Origin: CAZZCU01 sp964652825
GTDB lineage: Bacteria > Bdellovibrionota_B > Oligoflexia > Oligoflexales > CAZZCU01
Length of the DNA stretch: 26,678 bases
Direction of reading: 5' to 3'
Assembly: GCA_964652825.1 (NCBI GenBank)
Contig: CAZZCU010000029.1
Coordinates: 1 to 26,678, forward strand
In this document: positions 8,232-15,995 of the stretch, one piece after another
How the letters are laid out: each line of letters begins with the position of its first letter
Position numbering within the stretch: the first letter of the stretch is position 1
Program-made: the position numbers and the translations under genes
The notes under the pieces: generated by a model
Told to the model about the DNA's origin: nothing
Database searches by the model: none
Seen by the model: the letters and a program-made list of their open reading frames with translations, nothing else

Positions 8232-9135
8232 AGTTCTCGGTGTTTATCTGTTTATCGTGGCAACTTTACAATTTGCTTTGTCGGGGTATGCGCTCGCGCA
8301 AGACGAAGAAAGCGTGCCGGTGGATATTACGGATGGTGAGGAGACAGATGCTCTTCCCCCCGACACGGCACCTGCAACCGAAGACGTTGCGCCGGTAGAG
8401 CCTGATGAACCAGTTGCGGAGGCCGAGATGCAACCGATGCCGCCGCCACCTGACGAGCCGAGGGTTAGCAGTCCCGTTCCCCGTGAGCGTTTGTTTGGTA
8501 CGTACCGCATTAATCTCGGGATTGCGCGCCCCGATCTTAGTGATAGTCCCAAGTTTGAGGATTTTTACGGAACGCCGTCTTTGTATCCAACATTTGGTGT
8601 CGAGGTGTTTGCTTTTGATTGGTACTTGACGTTAGGTGCTCGATTTAATGTTGGTTTCTTTGTGGAGAAGGGTCACGCATCTTTGTCTGCTCCTGATCAG
8701 CCTTATGTAAAAGATCCAAATGGCAAATTGGAGCTGACAATGATTCCCGTACAGGCGGCTTTGGCATTTGAAACGACGGTATTTCGACGCAAATGGCTGG
8801 TTTTATCCGGTTGGTTTGGTTACGAGCGTACCTATTTTCAAGAAACTCGCATTGTCCCCGCGAGCGCCACCGCATTGAACCTCGCCGAAGCCGCGGATGC
8901 CAGTCAGACGAAGAGTTACGTCAATAGCGGTTGGAAAGCGGGAACCGTCAGTGGTCTGGCTTTAAGTATTTCTCTCGATCCGTTGCGCGATGGTTCGGTC
9001 AATACGATGGAAGACGTTATGGGTTTGAGGACGATTTATCTGACGCCTTTTGTCGAAATAGCTAAGTATGATTCGGGTCTGGGTTTTGGGCGGAAAGTTA
9101 TTGGGGCTGCTTTTACCTTTGAAACGGTTCATTGA
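8224..9135 (+). CDS. Predicted outer-membrane beta-barrel protein with acidic/proline-rich linker
   Basis: I do not recognise a named family. The 303-residue product starts with a signal peptide (hydrophobic residues 4-22, likely cut after the ALA at 23-25). A low-complexity linker of about 60 residues follows, rich in Asp, Glu and Pro. The remaining 210 residues alternate polar and hydrophobic positions with many Gly and aromatic residues, and the protein ends in a short strand, GAAFTFETVH. That pattern suits an outer-membrane barrel joined to a periplasmic linker. ATG 8224 is chosen because the signal peptide begins there. It overlaps the asd stop by 8 bases, which implies coupling. Its own stop overlaps a possible TTG start of truA. 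Function is unknown. Confidence 0.8.
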   Translation: MIRVLGVYLFIVATLQFALSGYALAQDEESVPVDITDGEETDALPPDTAPATEDVAPVEPDEPVAEAEMQPMPPPPDEPRVSSPVPRERLFGTYRINLGIARPDLSDSPKFEDFYGTPSLYPTFGVEVFAFDWYLTLGARFNVGFFVEKGHASLSAPDQPYVKDPNGKLELTMIPVQAALAFETTVFRRKWLVLSGWFGYERTYFQETRIVPASATALNLAEAADASQTKSYVNSGWKAGTVSGLALSISLDPLRDGSVNTMEDVMGLRTIYLTPFVEIAKYDSGLGFGRKVIGAAFTFETVH

Positions 9136-9944
9136 TACCGGCCATGGCATCGACTTCGCCGCGACGTTATCGTCTTGATCTTAATTATGTTGGTAGTCAG
9201 TTTAATGGCTGGCAGGCACAACCCGATAAAAACTCCGTACAAGATCATGTTGAAAATGCCTTGGCGACAGCTTTGCGTTTGCCGATACGGCTAACGGGTG
9301 CTTCGCGCACGGATAGCGGCGTGCACGCACGTCGCCAGGTTGCGACGTTTGATTTTGCTAGCGAGATTGATGTTGCGACGTTGGGACGCAGCCTGAATGC
9401 TTTGTTACCGCCAACGATTGGCATCATGAATATCGCTGAGGTTGCCGCGGATTTTCATCCTATTCGTGCCGCTAAAGCGAAAGTTTATCGTTATTGGCTG
9501 TGGAATTCCGACAAACGTAATGCATTTATGCAGCCTTATGTTTGGCGATGGTATCCACGACTTGATGAGCATGCATTAGCACAGGAAGCGCGGGCGTTTC
9601 TGGGCAGGCATGATTTTTCGGCTTTTTGCGCGGCGAATTCCTCAGCTAAAACCAAGGAACGGACGATCTTTGAAATCGTCGTGAAGCGGCGCGGTGATCT
9701 TATAGAATTTTGGCTTCTTGGTGATGGCTTTTTAAAGCAAATGGTTCGATCGATGGTGGGCACGTTGGTGGATGTAGTTAGCGGCAAGTTGACTGAGCCG
9801 GTAACGCAAATTCTGCTGAGCCGGGACCGGACACGTGCCGGCCAAACGGCGCCTGCATCCGGATTGTGCCTTTATGAAATATTTTATGAGAATGTCCCAA
9901 CTTTGGCTGATCTGCCTGAGGATCCCGCTGTCTCCGGATCTTAG
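9132..9944 (+). CDS. truA: tRNA pseudouridine(38-40) synthase
   Basis: TruA converts U38, U39 and U40 of the tRNA anticodon arm to pseudouridine. The catalytic motif RTDSGVHA, with Asp61 in this numbering, is clear. It is preceded by YVGSQFNGWQAQP and followed by the usual KVYRYWL and HDFSAFCA segments, and the C-terminal GDGFLKQMVRSMVGTLVDV region is typical. At 270 residues the length is normal. Two starts are possible: TTG 9132, which overlaps the upstream stop, and ATG 9144. The ATG is closer to the usual N-terminus, and neither has a strong ribosome binding site. It closes the plus-strand run that began at uppS; a promoter-like sequence follows immediately. Confidence 0.93.
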   Translation: MIPAMASTSPRRYRLDLNYVGSQFNGWQAQPDKNSVQDHVENALATALRLPIRLTGASRTDSGVHARRQVATFDFASEIDVATLGRSLNALLPPTIGIMNIAEVAADFHPIRAAKAKVYRYWLWNSDKRNAFMQPYVWRWYPRLDEHALAQEARAFLGRHDFSAFCAANSSAKTKERTIFEIVVKRRGDLIEFWLLGDGFLKQMVRSMVGTLVDVVSGKLTEPVTQILLSRDRTRAGQTAPASGLCLYEIFYENVPTLADLPEDPAVSGS

Positions 9945-9949
9945 AGTCT

Positions 9950-9978
9950 TTGCCTTTTTGTAGCCCCTATCATAGAAT
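9950..9978 (+). promoter_or_regulatory. Candidate sigma70-type promoter for the TPR lipoprotein run
   Basis: TTGCCT (9950-9955) and TAGAAT (9973-9978) are separated by exactly 17 bases in the 75-bp gap after truA. A start of transcription near 9985 would give a leader of about 35 bases containing the GGGGGA ribosome binding site at 10008-10013. Box quality and position fit well, but nothing beyond sequence supports it. Confidence 0.45.
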
Positions 9979-10019
9979 CCAAAGTATCAAAAATCCTTGG
10001 ATGTTTTGGGGGAAATGCC

Positions 10020-11801
10020 TTGCTAAACCGGCGCAGAGATATCGTGATTGCCGTTGTTGCCATGATGACTCTCTTGGGTTGTCGAACGACAAAATCGCAG
10101 GATCGCGCCTCGACGTTTCTTGACGGCGAAAATTCGATTCAATTGGGTATCGATGGGCAAGGTGAGCGCGTGCCGAGTTTTCTGTGGTCGCCGGCCCGAC
10201 GACGTGCGACCGCGAGTTATCTTTATCTTGCATCGGAGAGCATGGGGCTGACGGGACAATCGACCAAGGCGACGGAAGCATTGGAAGCAGCTTACAATCT
10301 TGATCCCAATGCTTTCCTTGGTGCCAAGATGATTGCGGCGCAGGCAAATCAAGGTGATAGCGATAAGGCATTGCTCGAAGCCAAGCGCATGGTGTTGTTG
10401 TATCCCAAGTCCGCTGATTTACGTTTTCTGCTGGGTCAACTTTACAGATCTCGGGACTATAACGGTGCTGTTACGGAGTTTAACAAGGCTATCGAGTTGG
10501 ATCCTTTGTATGAAGCCGCGTATGTCAATTTGATTGTTTTGCATCAGGTGGAAAAGAAAAACGAAGCGGCCACAAAAGTAGCAGAAAAATATGTTAAGGC
10601 GTTGCCGAATTCGGCGTTGTCATGGTCGATGCTGGCACGGCAACTGATATTGACTAACAAGAAGAAACAGGCGTTGGAGCCAGCGCGTCGGGCCCATGAG
10701 CTGCAAAGTTCCAATCCGGAATTCGTTTTGATTTATGCGCTCGCCTTGGAGATGAACAACGAGTCGAAAAAAGCCATCAGCTTGTACGAACAGCTTTATC
10801 GTCTGTATCCGACTAATGAGGAACTCGTTAGTCGGATGGTCGAGCTGTACCGACAGGTTGGGGGATTGAATGAGGCGATGGAGCTATTGTCGGAGCTTTC
10901 CAAATTGCCTGGCGGGCAGCGGCCTGGCGTGCAACTGCAGCGCGCTATTCTGCTTTGGGAAATGCAGAAGTTTGTTGAGGCAGCAGAAATTTTGGATACG
11001 CTGGTGCGTGAATTTCCCGAATCCGATCGTCTGGTTTATATGTCGGCACTGGGCAAGGAGAAGTTGCAGCAGTATGACGAAGCGATTGCTGTTTACCAAC
11101 AAGTGCCCGAGACATCACAGTTTCGCTCTCATGCTGATTTCCGAACGATTTTGATTTTGCGCGAGCAGAAAAAGTTTGGCGAAGCGCTTGCCATAATCGA
11201 TGCCATGCTGGCGCGGGAGGAAGCGGTCGAAGAGGTGTTTGTCGCCGGCGCATCTATCTATGATGAGACGGAAAAGGCGGCGAAAGCACTAGAGACAATC
11301 GAAGCTGGATTGCAGAGGTTTCCCGATAAACCGCGGTTGTTGTTTTTGCGCGGCGTTTATCAGGAAAAACTTGGTAAGCGTGCGGCTTGTATTGAGTCCA
11401 TGCGACTCGTTATCAAGCTTGAGCCATCGAATAGCTCGGCGTTAAATTTTTTGGGATATGTTTATGCGGAAACGGGCGAGAATCTGGACGAAGCCGAGCA
11501 ACTGATTAGCAGGGCGTTAGCGATCAAGCCGAATGATGGTTATTATCTGGATTCACTCGGCTGGGTATTCTTCCAAAAGAAAGATTACAATAAAGCTCTG
11601 ACCACTCTGCAGCGTGCCATTAAGTTTGCGCCTGATGAAGGTGTGATTTTTGAGCATTTGGCGGATACGTTTGAGGCTTTGGGTCGTATTGATGAGGCGC
11701 GAGAGTATTTCGGCAAAGCCGTTGCCGTGAAGCTTGAGCCTAGGGACGATAAACGCATTCGCGGAAAGTATGACAAATTCATAAAAAAACACGGAAAGTA
11801 A
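10020..11801 (+). CDS. Large TPR-repeat lipoprotein
   Basis: The 593-residue product has an N-terminal lipoprotein signal: Arg-rich start, hydrophobic stretch, then lipobox LLGC with Cys21. The residue after Cys is Arg, not Asp, so outer-membrane sorting is likely. The rest is a chain of tetratricopeptide repeats from about residue 60 to the end, for example LGQLYRSRDYNGAVTEFNKA. The C-terminal block NFLGYVYAETGENLDEA and DSLGWVFFQKKDYNKAL is characteristic of a group of large TPR proteins that in Pseudomonas sits beside lolB. TPR arrays act as protein-binding scaffolds, so a role in outer-membrane assembly or lipoprotein handling is inference. The start is TTG with GGGGGA 6 bases upstream. 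The next ATGs lie inside the signal peptide. Confidence 0.88.
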   Translation: MLNRRRDIVIAVVAMMTLLGCRTTKSQDRASTFLDGENSIQLGIDGQGERVPSFLWSPARRRATASYLYLASESMGLTGQSTKATEALEAAYNLDPNAFLGAKMIAAQANQGDSDKALLEAKRMVLLYPKSADLRFLLGQLYRSRDYNGAVTEFNKAIELDPLYEAAYVNLIVLHQVEKKNEAATKVAEKYVKALPNSALSWSMLARQLILTNKKKQALEPARRAHELQSSNPEFVLIYALALEMNNESKKAISLYEQLYRLYPTNEELVSRMVELYRQVGGLNEAMELLSELSKLPGGQRPGVQLQRAILLWEMQKFVEAAEILDTLVREFPESDRLVYMSALGKEKLQQYDEAIAVYQQVPETSQFRSHADFRTILILREQKKFGEALAIIDAMLAREEAVEEVFVAGASIYDETEKAAKALETIEAGLQRFPDKPRLLFLRGVYQEKLGKRAACIESMRLVIKLEPSNSSALNFLGYVYAETGENLDEAEQLISRALAIKPNDGYYLDSLGWVFFQKKDYNKALTTLQRAIKFAPDEGVIFEHLADTFEALGRIDEAREYFGKAVAVKLEPRDDKRIRGKYDKFIKKHGK

Positions 11802-11810
11802 CCAACAACT

Positions 11811-12506
11811 GTGCGACACCCACTTCCGATATTGATATGTGTTTTTATGATTGTGGGTTGTCAAACGACCAAACGCTCCTATCAGCAAGTGCAATTACCT
11901 GCAACGCTGTCTCAGTATTTCGATGCGTGTTTGCAGGGAGATGGCGCGGTGAACCTAAAGCTCTTTGAGGATGAAGAGTTGCTAGGCTCGGCTGATCTTG
12001 AATGGATTGTTGATGAGGGTCAGGGCTGGAAGGCCGAGGTCGTTAGTCCTGTTGGTCAGAGTCTGTTGCGCCTGGTTTATGCTATCGATGCGAATGTGAT
12101 TACAAAAGAAGGTCAACTAGCCGAGCGGATACCAAGCCTGGGAGTTGACCGCGCTGGTTATTTGAGCGTGAATGATCAATTTATTGGGATACGTGCCATG
12201 GAAGTTCCTTGTTTGCTGAAGTTTCGTTATCCCACGCGCTGGCTAGATCGAGTGACGGAGTTTCAGCTCTACTCACAATCAGCGAAGCTACTGATCCATG
12301 ATGAGCTGCGGAATATTGAGATGAATGCCAGCGGTTTTGGTGGACCTGGGCCCGATACCAAAGCTTGTGCTGATATCAGTTGGTCGCGTTTTTGGGGACT
12401 ATTCCGTTCCAAGCTGATGGTATGCAATACTTACGGCTCGCCGAAATTGGGATCGATTCGTGGATTGAAAAGGCTATCGTTGCGCTGGAGCAGTATTGAT
12501 GACTGA
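11811..12506 (+). CDS. Lipoprotein, possibly LolB-like
   Basis: This 231-residue protein has a signal peptide ending in lipobox IVGC (Cys17), followed by QTTK, much like the CRTTK of the preceding lipoprotein. The middle part, with GAVNLKLFEDEELLGSADLEW and then WKAEVVSPVGQSLLRLVY, resembles the incomplete-barrel strands of LolB. LolB accepts lipoproteins from LolA and inserts them in the outer membrane; its family pattern is a strand, a NPLG turn and another strand. The similarity is weak and rests on pattern, size and the TPR-gene neighbour, so I give no symbol. GTG 11811 is used because the signal peptide starts there. It overlaps the next gene by 8 bases. Confidence 0.75.
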   Translation: MRHPLPILICVFMIVGCQTTKRSYQQVQLPATLSQYFDACLQGDGAVNLKLFEDEELLGSADLEWIVDEGQGWKAEVVSPVGQSLLRLVYAIDANVITKEGQLAERIPSLGVDRAGYLSVNDQFIGIRAMEVPCLLKFRYPTRWLDRVTEFQLYSQSAKLLIHDELRNIEMNASGFGGPGPDTKACADISWSRFWGLFRSKLMVCNTYGSPKLGSIRGLKRLSLRWSSIDD

Positions 12507-12975
12507 AAGCGGCGAAAAAAACGATTTATTACAGGTATTGATGGCATCGAATTGTCTCAGTCAATCGGCGATGACGTCGTTACGCGAGTTTATGCAAAGT
12601 TGGTCGGTTTCCGCTTTTGATGCACTGTTGGAATGTCACATATTTTCTGAGCAAAAATTAGCTGAAATTATCGCATTTGGACTGGGTTTACCTACACTCC
12701 TGACGATCGACGCAACGAAGATGGATAGCAAATTTTTGCGTAAACTACCGTATCGCGATGCGAAGACTTATAGTTGTTTGCCGCTGGCGTTTGATGCCGC
12801 TCGTAAAATTGGTACGATTGCTGTGTCTGATCCGACACGGCCGATGTTAGCAACGACGATTCAAAAGACACTGGGTGCGGTTGAGATGGTCTTGGTTCCG
12901 CAGGGGGAATTGATTCGCGCCATTGATGAGTACTATCCGCTCGATATGCAGCTGCCGGGAATGTGCCAAAGGTAA
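12499..12975 (+). CDS. Stand-alone GspE/MshE N-terminal (MshEN-like) domain protein
   Basis: The 158-residue product matches the N-terminal domain of type II secretion and type IV pilus ATPases (GspE/PilB/MshE; PF05157) without any ATPase following it. Visible landmarks are LLECHIFSEQKLAEIIAFGL, GLPTLLTIDATKMDSKFLRK, CLPLAFDAARKIGTIAVSDP and VLVPQGELIRAIDEYY, in the family order. In MshE this domain binds cyclic di-GMP through RLG-type motifs. Those are degenerate here, so nucleotide binding is doubtful. ATG 12499 is used, though TTG 12496 is also in frame. It overlaps the lipoprotein gene before it and nearly touches the ABC ATPase gene after it, so it lies inside a coupled run. Its partner is unknown. 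Confidence 0.75.
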   Translation: MTESGEKNDLLQVLMASNCLSQSAMTSLREFMQSWSVSAFDALLECHIFSEQKLAEIIAFGLGLPTLLTIDATKMDSKFLRKLPYRDAKTYSCLPLAFDAARKIGTIAVSDPTRPMLATTIQKTLGAVEMVLVPQGELIRAIDEYYPLDMQLPGMCQR

Positions 12976-12980
12976 TGGCT

Positions 12981-13964
12981 ATGGATGTTGGCTCGCAAAA
13001 TAGTTCTAATCTATTGCAGGTGGAGAGCCTGATAACCTCTTTTAAATCCAGCAGGGGTAGCCTGCGTGCAGTGGACGATATATCGTTCACGCTGGGACGT
13101 GGTCGAGCGTTAGGTCTGGTTGGCGAGTCAGGTTGCGGCAAGACAGTGACGGCTTTGTCATTGATGCGATTACTTGCGGATCACGCCTCAATCACAGCGA
13201 AAAAAATTGTTTTTGATAACCACGATTTGTTGCGACTTGATAGCGCGCAGATGCGTCGTATTCGTGGCAATGAAATGAGTATGATTTTTCAGGAGCCGAT
13301 GACCAGTCTCAATCCGGTTTTTTCGATCGGAGATCAGTTGGCGGAAGTGTTTCGTTTGCATCGTGGTATGAGGGGAGCCGCAGCGCTGGATGCGGCTGCC
13401 GCGATTTTGGAGCAAGTTAAAATACCCAGTGCCAAACGCCGTCTGGCTGATTATCCGCATCATTTATCCGGTGGTATGCGACAGCGTGTTATGATTGCGA
13501 TGGCTCTGGCGTGCAAGCCAAAACTGTTGATTGCCGACGAGCCGACCACGGCATTGGATGTAACTATTCAGGCACAAATATTAGAGTTGATCGATGAATT
13601 ACGACGTAAGTTACAGATGTCGATGATCATGGTGACGCATGATCTGGGCGTGGTGTCGGAGGTTTGCGAAGACGTTGTAGTGATGTATGCCGGTCAGGTA
13701 GCTGAACAGGGGTCGGTAGCGGATATTTTTGCTGATCCAAAGCATCCATACACCGTGGGTCTATTGGCGTGTATTCCAAAGTTAGGCAAGAAAGTGAAGC
13801 GATTGGCAACTATTCCTGGTTTCGTGCCGCCATTAACGGCTCGCTTTCAGGGATGTCAGTTTCAAAATCGTTGTCCGCGCGCAATTGAGCGTTGCAAGAG
13901 CGAGCGGCCGATATTAACACAAATTCAGGCGCAACATTATGCAGCTTGCTGGAACCCGCATTAA
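12981..13964 (+). CDS. Oligopeptide/dipeptide ABC transporter ATP-binding protein (OppD/DppD type)
   Basis: This is an ABC ATPase of the peptide/nickel importer class, energising a membrane permease pair on the cytoplasmic face. Walker A is GESGCGKT (residues 48-55), the Q-loop lies in MIFQEPMTSLNPVF, the signature is LSGGMRQRVMIA, Walker B is LLIADEPTTALD, and the H-loop is in MVTHDLGVVSE. The C-terminal oligopeptide extension is present with DPKHPYTVGLL and the Cys-containing GCQFQNRCPRAIERC. GTG 12963, ATG 12975 and ATG 12981 are all in frame; AAAGG at 12968-12972 is 8 bases from ATG 12981, which I prefer. The stop overlaps the next start as TAATG. No permease or binding-protein gene is adjacent. 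Confidence 0.92.
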   Translation: MDVGSQNSSNLLQVESLITSFKSSRGSLRAVDDISFTLGRGRALGLVGESGCGKTVTALSLMRLLADHASITAKKIVFDNHDLLRLDSAQMRRIRGNEMSMIFQEPMTSLNPVFSIGDQLAEVFRLHRGMRGAAALDAAAAILEQVKIPSAKRRLADYPHHLSGGMRQRVMIAMALACKPKLLIADEPTTALDVTIQAQILELIDELRRKLQMSMIMVTHDLGVVSEVCEDVVVMYAGQVAEQGSVADIFADPKHPYTVGLLACIPKLGKKVKRLATIPGFVPPLTARFQGCQFQNRCPRAIERCKSERPILTQIQAQHYAACWNPH

Positions 13965-14935
13965 TGGAACATTTATTAGCCGTCAATAACTTGCACAAAG
14001 TCTTCCCGCTTAAAAGCCAGACTTTTTTTGGCAAAGCGGAGCAAGTGTATGCAGTCAGCGGTGTTAACCTTTCGTTGCGTGCCGGTCAGACCCTGGGTGT
14101 TGTTGGTGAATCAGGTTGTGGCAAGTCGACGCTTGGTCGGTTGATTTTGCGACTCATTGAGCCAAACACTGGTGAAGTTCATTTTGCTGGCAAGAATATC
14201 CTGACGTTAAATAATTCAGAGTTGCGGCGGCAGCGGCGTGATATGCAGATCATCTTTCAAGATCCATACTCATCGCTTAACCCGCGCGTTAAAGTGCGCT
14301 CGATTCTCGCTGAGCCGTTTATCATCCACGGCGAGGCTGGTCCCGAGCTTGAGAAGAAAATAGCCGAATTATTGACGGCTGTGGGCATGGGCGCTGATGC
14401 CATGCATAAGTATCCACATGAATTTTCCGGTGGTCAGCGGCAGCGTATTGGCATTGCCCGTGCCGTTGCGCTACGGCCTAAGTTGATTATCGCGGATGAA
14501 CCGGTCAGTGCTCTGGATGTATCTGTTCAGGCACAGATTCTGAATCTACTCAGTGATCTGCGATCGCAATTGGGTTTGAGTTATATTTTTATCGCCCATG
14601 ATCTGGCTGTCGTTGAGCATATCAGTGACGTGGTTGCGGTGATGTATCTTGGGAAAATTGTTGAGCATGCGGCTGCCGAGTTGCTTTATCAGCAACCTCG
14701 ACATCCTTATACGCAGGCGTTGATTAAGTCGGTGCCCCAAGTTGATATTGGCGGAGGGACGCGTCAGCGCGAAGTTCTTAAAGGCGACGTACCCAGTCCG
14801 ATCAAACCACCGTCGGGATGTCATTTCCATCCACGTTGTCCGATCGCTACGGCTAAGTGCAGTGTGGAAGTTCCACAGTTGCGTAACGTTGGTACGGATA
14901 AGAATATTCATTTGGCGGCTTGCCACTATGCCTGA
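13964..14935 (+). CDS. Oligopeptide/dipeptide ABC transporter ATP-binding protein (OppF/DppF type)
   Basis: This is the second ATPase of a peptide ABC importer pair, 323 residues. It shows Walker A GESGCGKS (48-55), Q-loop IIFQDPYSSLNPRV, signature FSGGQRQRIGIARA, Walker B LIIADEPVSALD and an H-loop in FIAHDLAVVEH. It ends in the HPYTQAL and CHFHPRCPIATAKC extension typical of OppF. The start at 13964 forms a TAATG overlap with the OppD-type gene; a longer frame opening at 13892 lies inside that gene and is rejected. It overlaps murG by 8 bases. The ATPase pair without permease and binding-protein genes suggests that those are encoded elsewhere, or that the pair serves a different membrane partner. 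Confidence 0.92.
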   Translation: MEHLLAVNNLHKVFPLKSQTFFGKAEQVYAVSGVNLSLRAGQTLGVVGESGCGKSTLGRLILRLIEPNTGEVHFAGKNILTLNNSELRRQRRDMQIIFQDPYSSLNPRVKVRSILAEPFIIHGEAGPELEKKIAELLTAVGMGADAMHKYPHEFSGGQRQRIGIARAVALRPKLIIADEPVSALDVSVQAQILNLLSDLRSQLGLSYIFIAHDLAVVEHISDVVAVMYLGKIVEHAAAELLYQQPRHPYTQALIKSVPQVDIGGGTRQREVLKGDVPSPIKPPSGCHFHPRCPIATAKCSVEVPQLRNVGTDKNIHLAACHYA

Positions 14936-15995
14936 TGTCATAAAAATCTGTTTAACCGGCGGCGGAACTGCCGGACATGTTATGCCGCATCTGGCCTTGC
15001 TCCCTGATTTTCGTCAACAAGGCTGGGAGGTTTTTTATATAGGTTCCGCCGGGATTGAGAAGCAGATCATTGAACAACAGCAATTGCATTTTTATACGAT
15101 TGCGACCGGTAAATTGCGGCGATATTTTTCTTTGCAGAATTTTTTCGACGTTGGCAAAGTTATTTGGGGAATTTTTCAGGCTACATATATTCTGTTGCGC
15201 GAGCGTCCAAACGTCATTTTTAGTAAAGGCGGTTTCGTTAGTGTGCCGGTAGCAATAGCCGCGCGTATCTGCTGTATTCCCGTAGTATCGCATGAGTCTG
15301 ATTTAACCCCTGGTCTTGCCAATAAAATCATTGCGCCTTTTGCCAATAAAATTCTCTATACCTTTGCCGAGACCAGTAAGTATCTGCCTGCCAACGCCGA
15401 ACTAGTCGGCTTGCCAGTGCGTCGTGAATTGAGTGCGGGTTCTCGTGTGCGTGGCTTGCAACTGTGTGGTTTTGTCACTGATCTTACCAGGCCAGTGCTA
15501 TTGATTATGGGTGGTAGCCAGGGCGCCGTGAGGTTGAACGATGCCGTGTATGATGCGTTGCCACAATTGTTGCAAGCATTTTACGTGGTGCATATCACCG
15601 GTAAAGGCAAAGGTCGTGTGGTTAATCACGATGGTTACAAGGCCTTTGAATTCGTTGGTCCCGAATTGGCGGATATTCTGAGCGCAACGGATCTGGTGAT
15701 CAGTCGTGCCGGTGCGACTGCTATTTTTGAATTTTTGTCTTTGCAGAAACCTATGTTGTTAGTGCCATTAGTTGTCGGAAGTCGTGGGGATCAGGTGCTC
15801 AATGCTCAGTATTTCGCACGACAGGGTTGGGCGCATGTTGTTGATGAAGCAACTCTTACCTCCGCGTCGCTGATGCAGGCCATGAATCGGTTAGTTAAAG
15901 AGCAAGAAGCTATGCGAGCTGCGCAAAGCCAGTATCAAAGTCAGGCGGTGAATCAAAAAATTATTGCCGTGCTGGGAGCTCAGAGTGCCAGTTAA
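14928..15995 (+). CDS. murG: UDP-GlcNAc:lipid-I N-acetylglucosaminyltransferase, MurG (clostridial-like subtype)
   Basis: MurG adds GlcNAc to undecaprenyl-PP-MurNAc-pentapeptide (lipid I) to form lipid II on the inner face of the cytoplasmic membrane. The 355-residue product has the N-terminal glycine loop GGGTAGHVMPHLAL (usual form GGTGGH), then KLRRYF, FSKGGFVSVPVAIAA and SHESDLTPGLANKI. The C-terminal domain has MGGSQGA and the donor-binding ISRAGATAIFEFLSLQKPM. The TAGH loop and KLRRYF plus SHESD pattern recall the MurG subtype of clostridia and relatives more than the proteobacterial one. It lies outside any division/cell-wall cluster, directly coupled to the peptide ATPases. It could be the only MurG or a second copy. 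The 3' end overlaps the convergent gene by 4 bases. Confidence 0.88.
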   Translation: MPDVIKICLTGGGTAGHVMPHLALLPDFRQQGWEVFYIGSAGIEKQIIEQQQLHFYTIATGKLRRYFSLQNFFDVGKVIWGIFQATYILLRERPNVIFSKGGFVSVPVAIAARICCIPVVSHESDLTPGLANKIIAPFANKILYTFAETSKYLPANAELVGLPVRRELSAGSRVRGLQLCGFVTDLTRPVLLIMGGSQGAVRLNDAVYDALPQLLQAFYVVHITGKGKGRVVNHDGYKAFEFVGPELADILSATDLVISRAGATAIFEFLSLQKPMLLVPLVVGSRGDQVLNAQYFARQGWAHVVDEATLTSASLMQAMNRLVKEQEAMRAAQSQYQSQAVNQKIIAVLGAQSAS

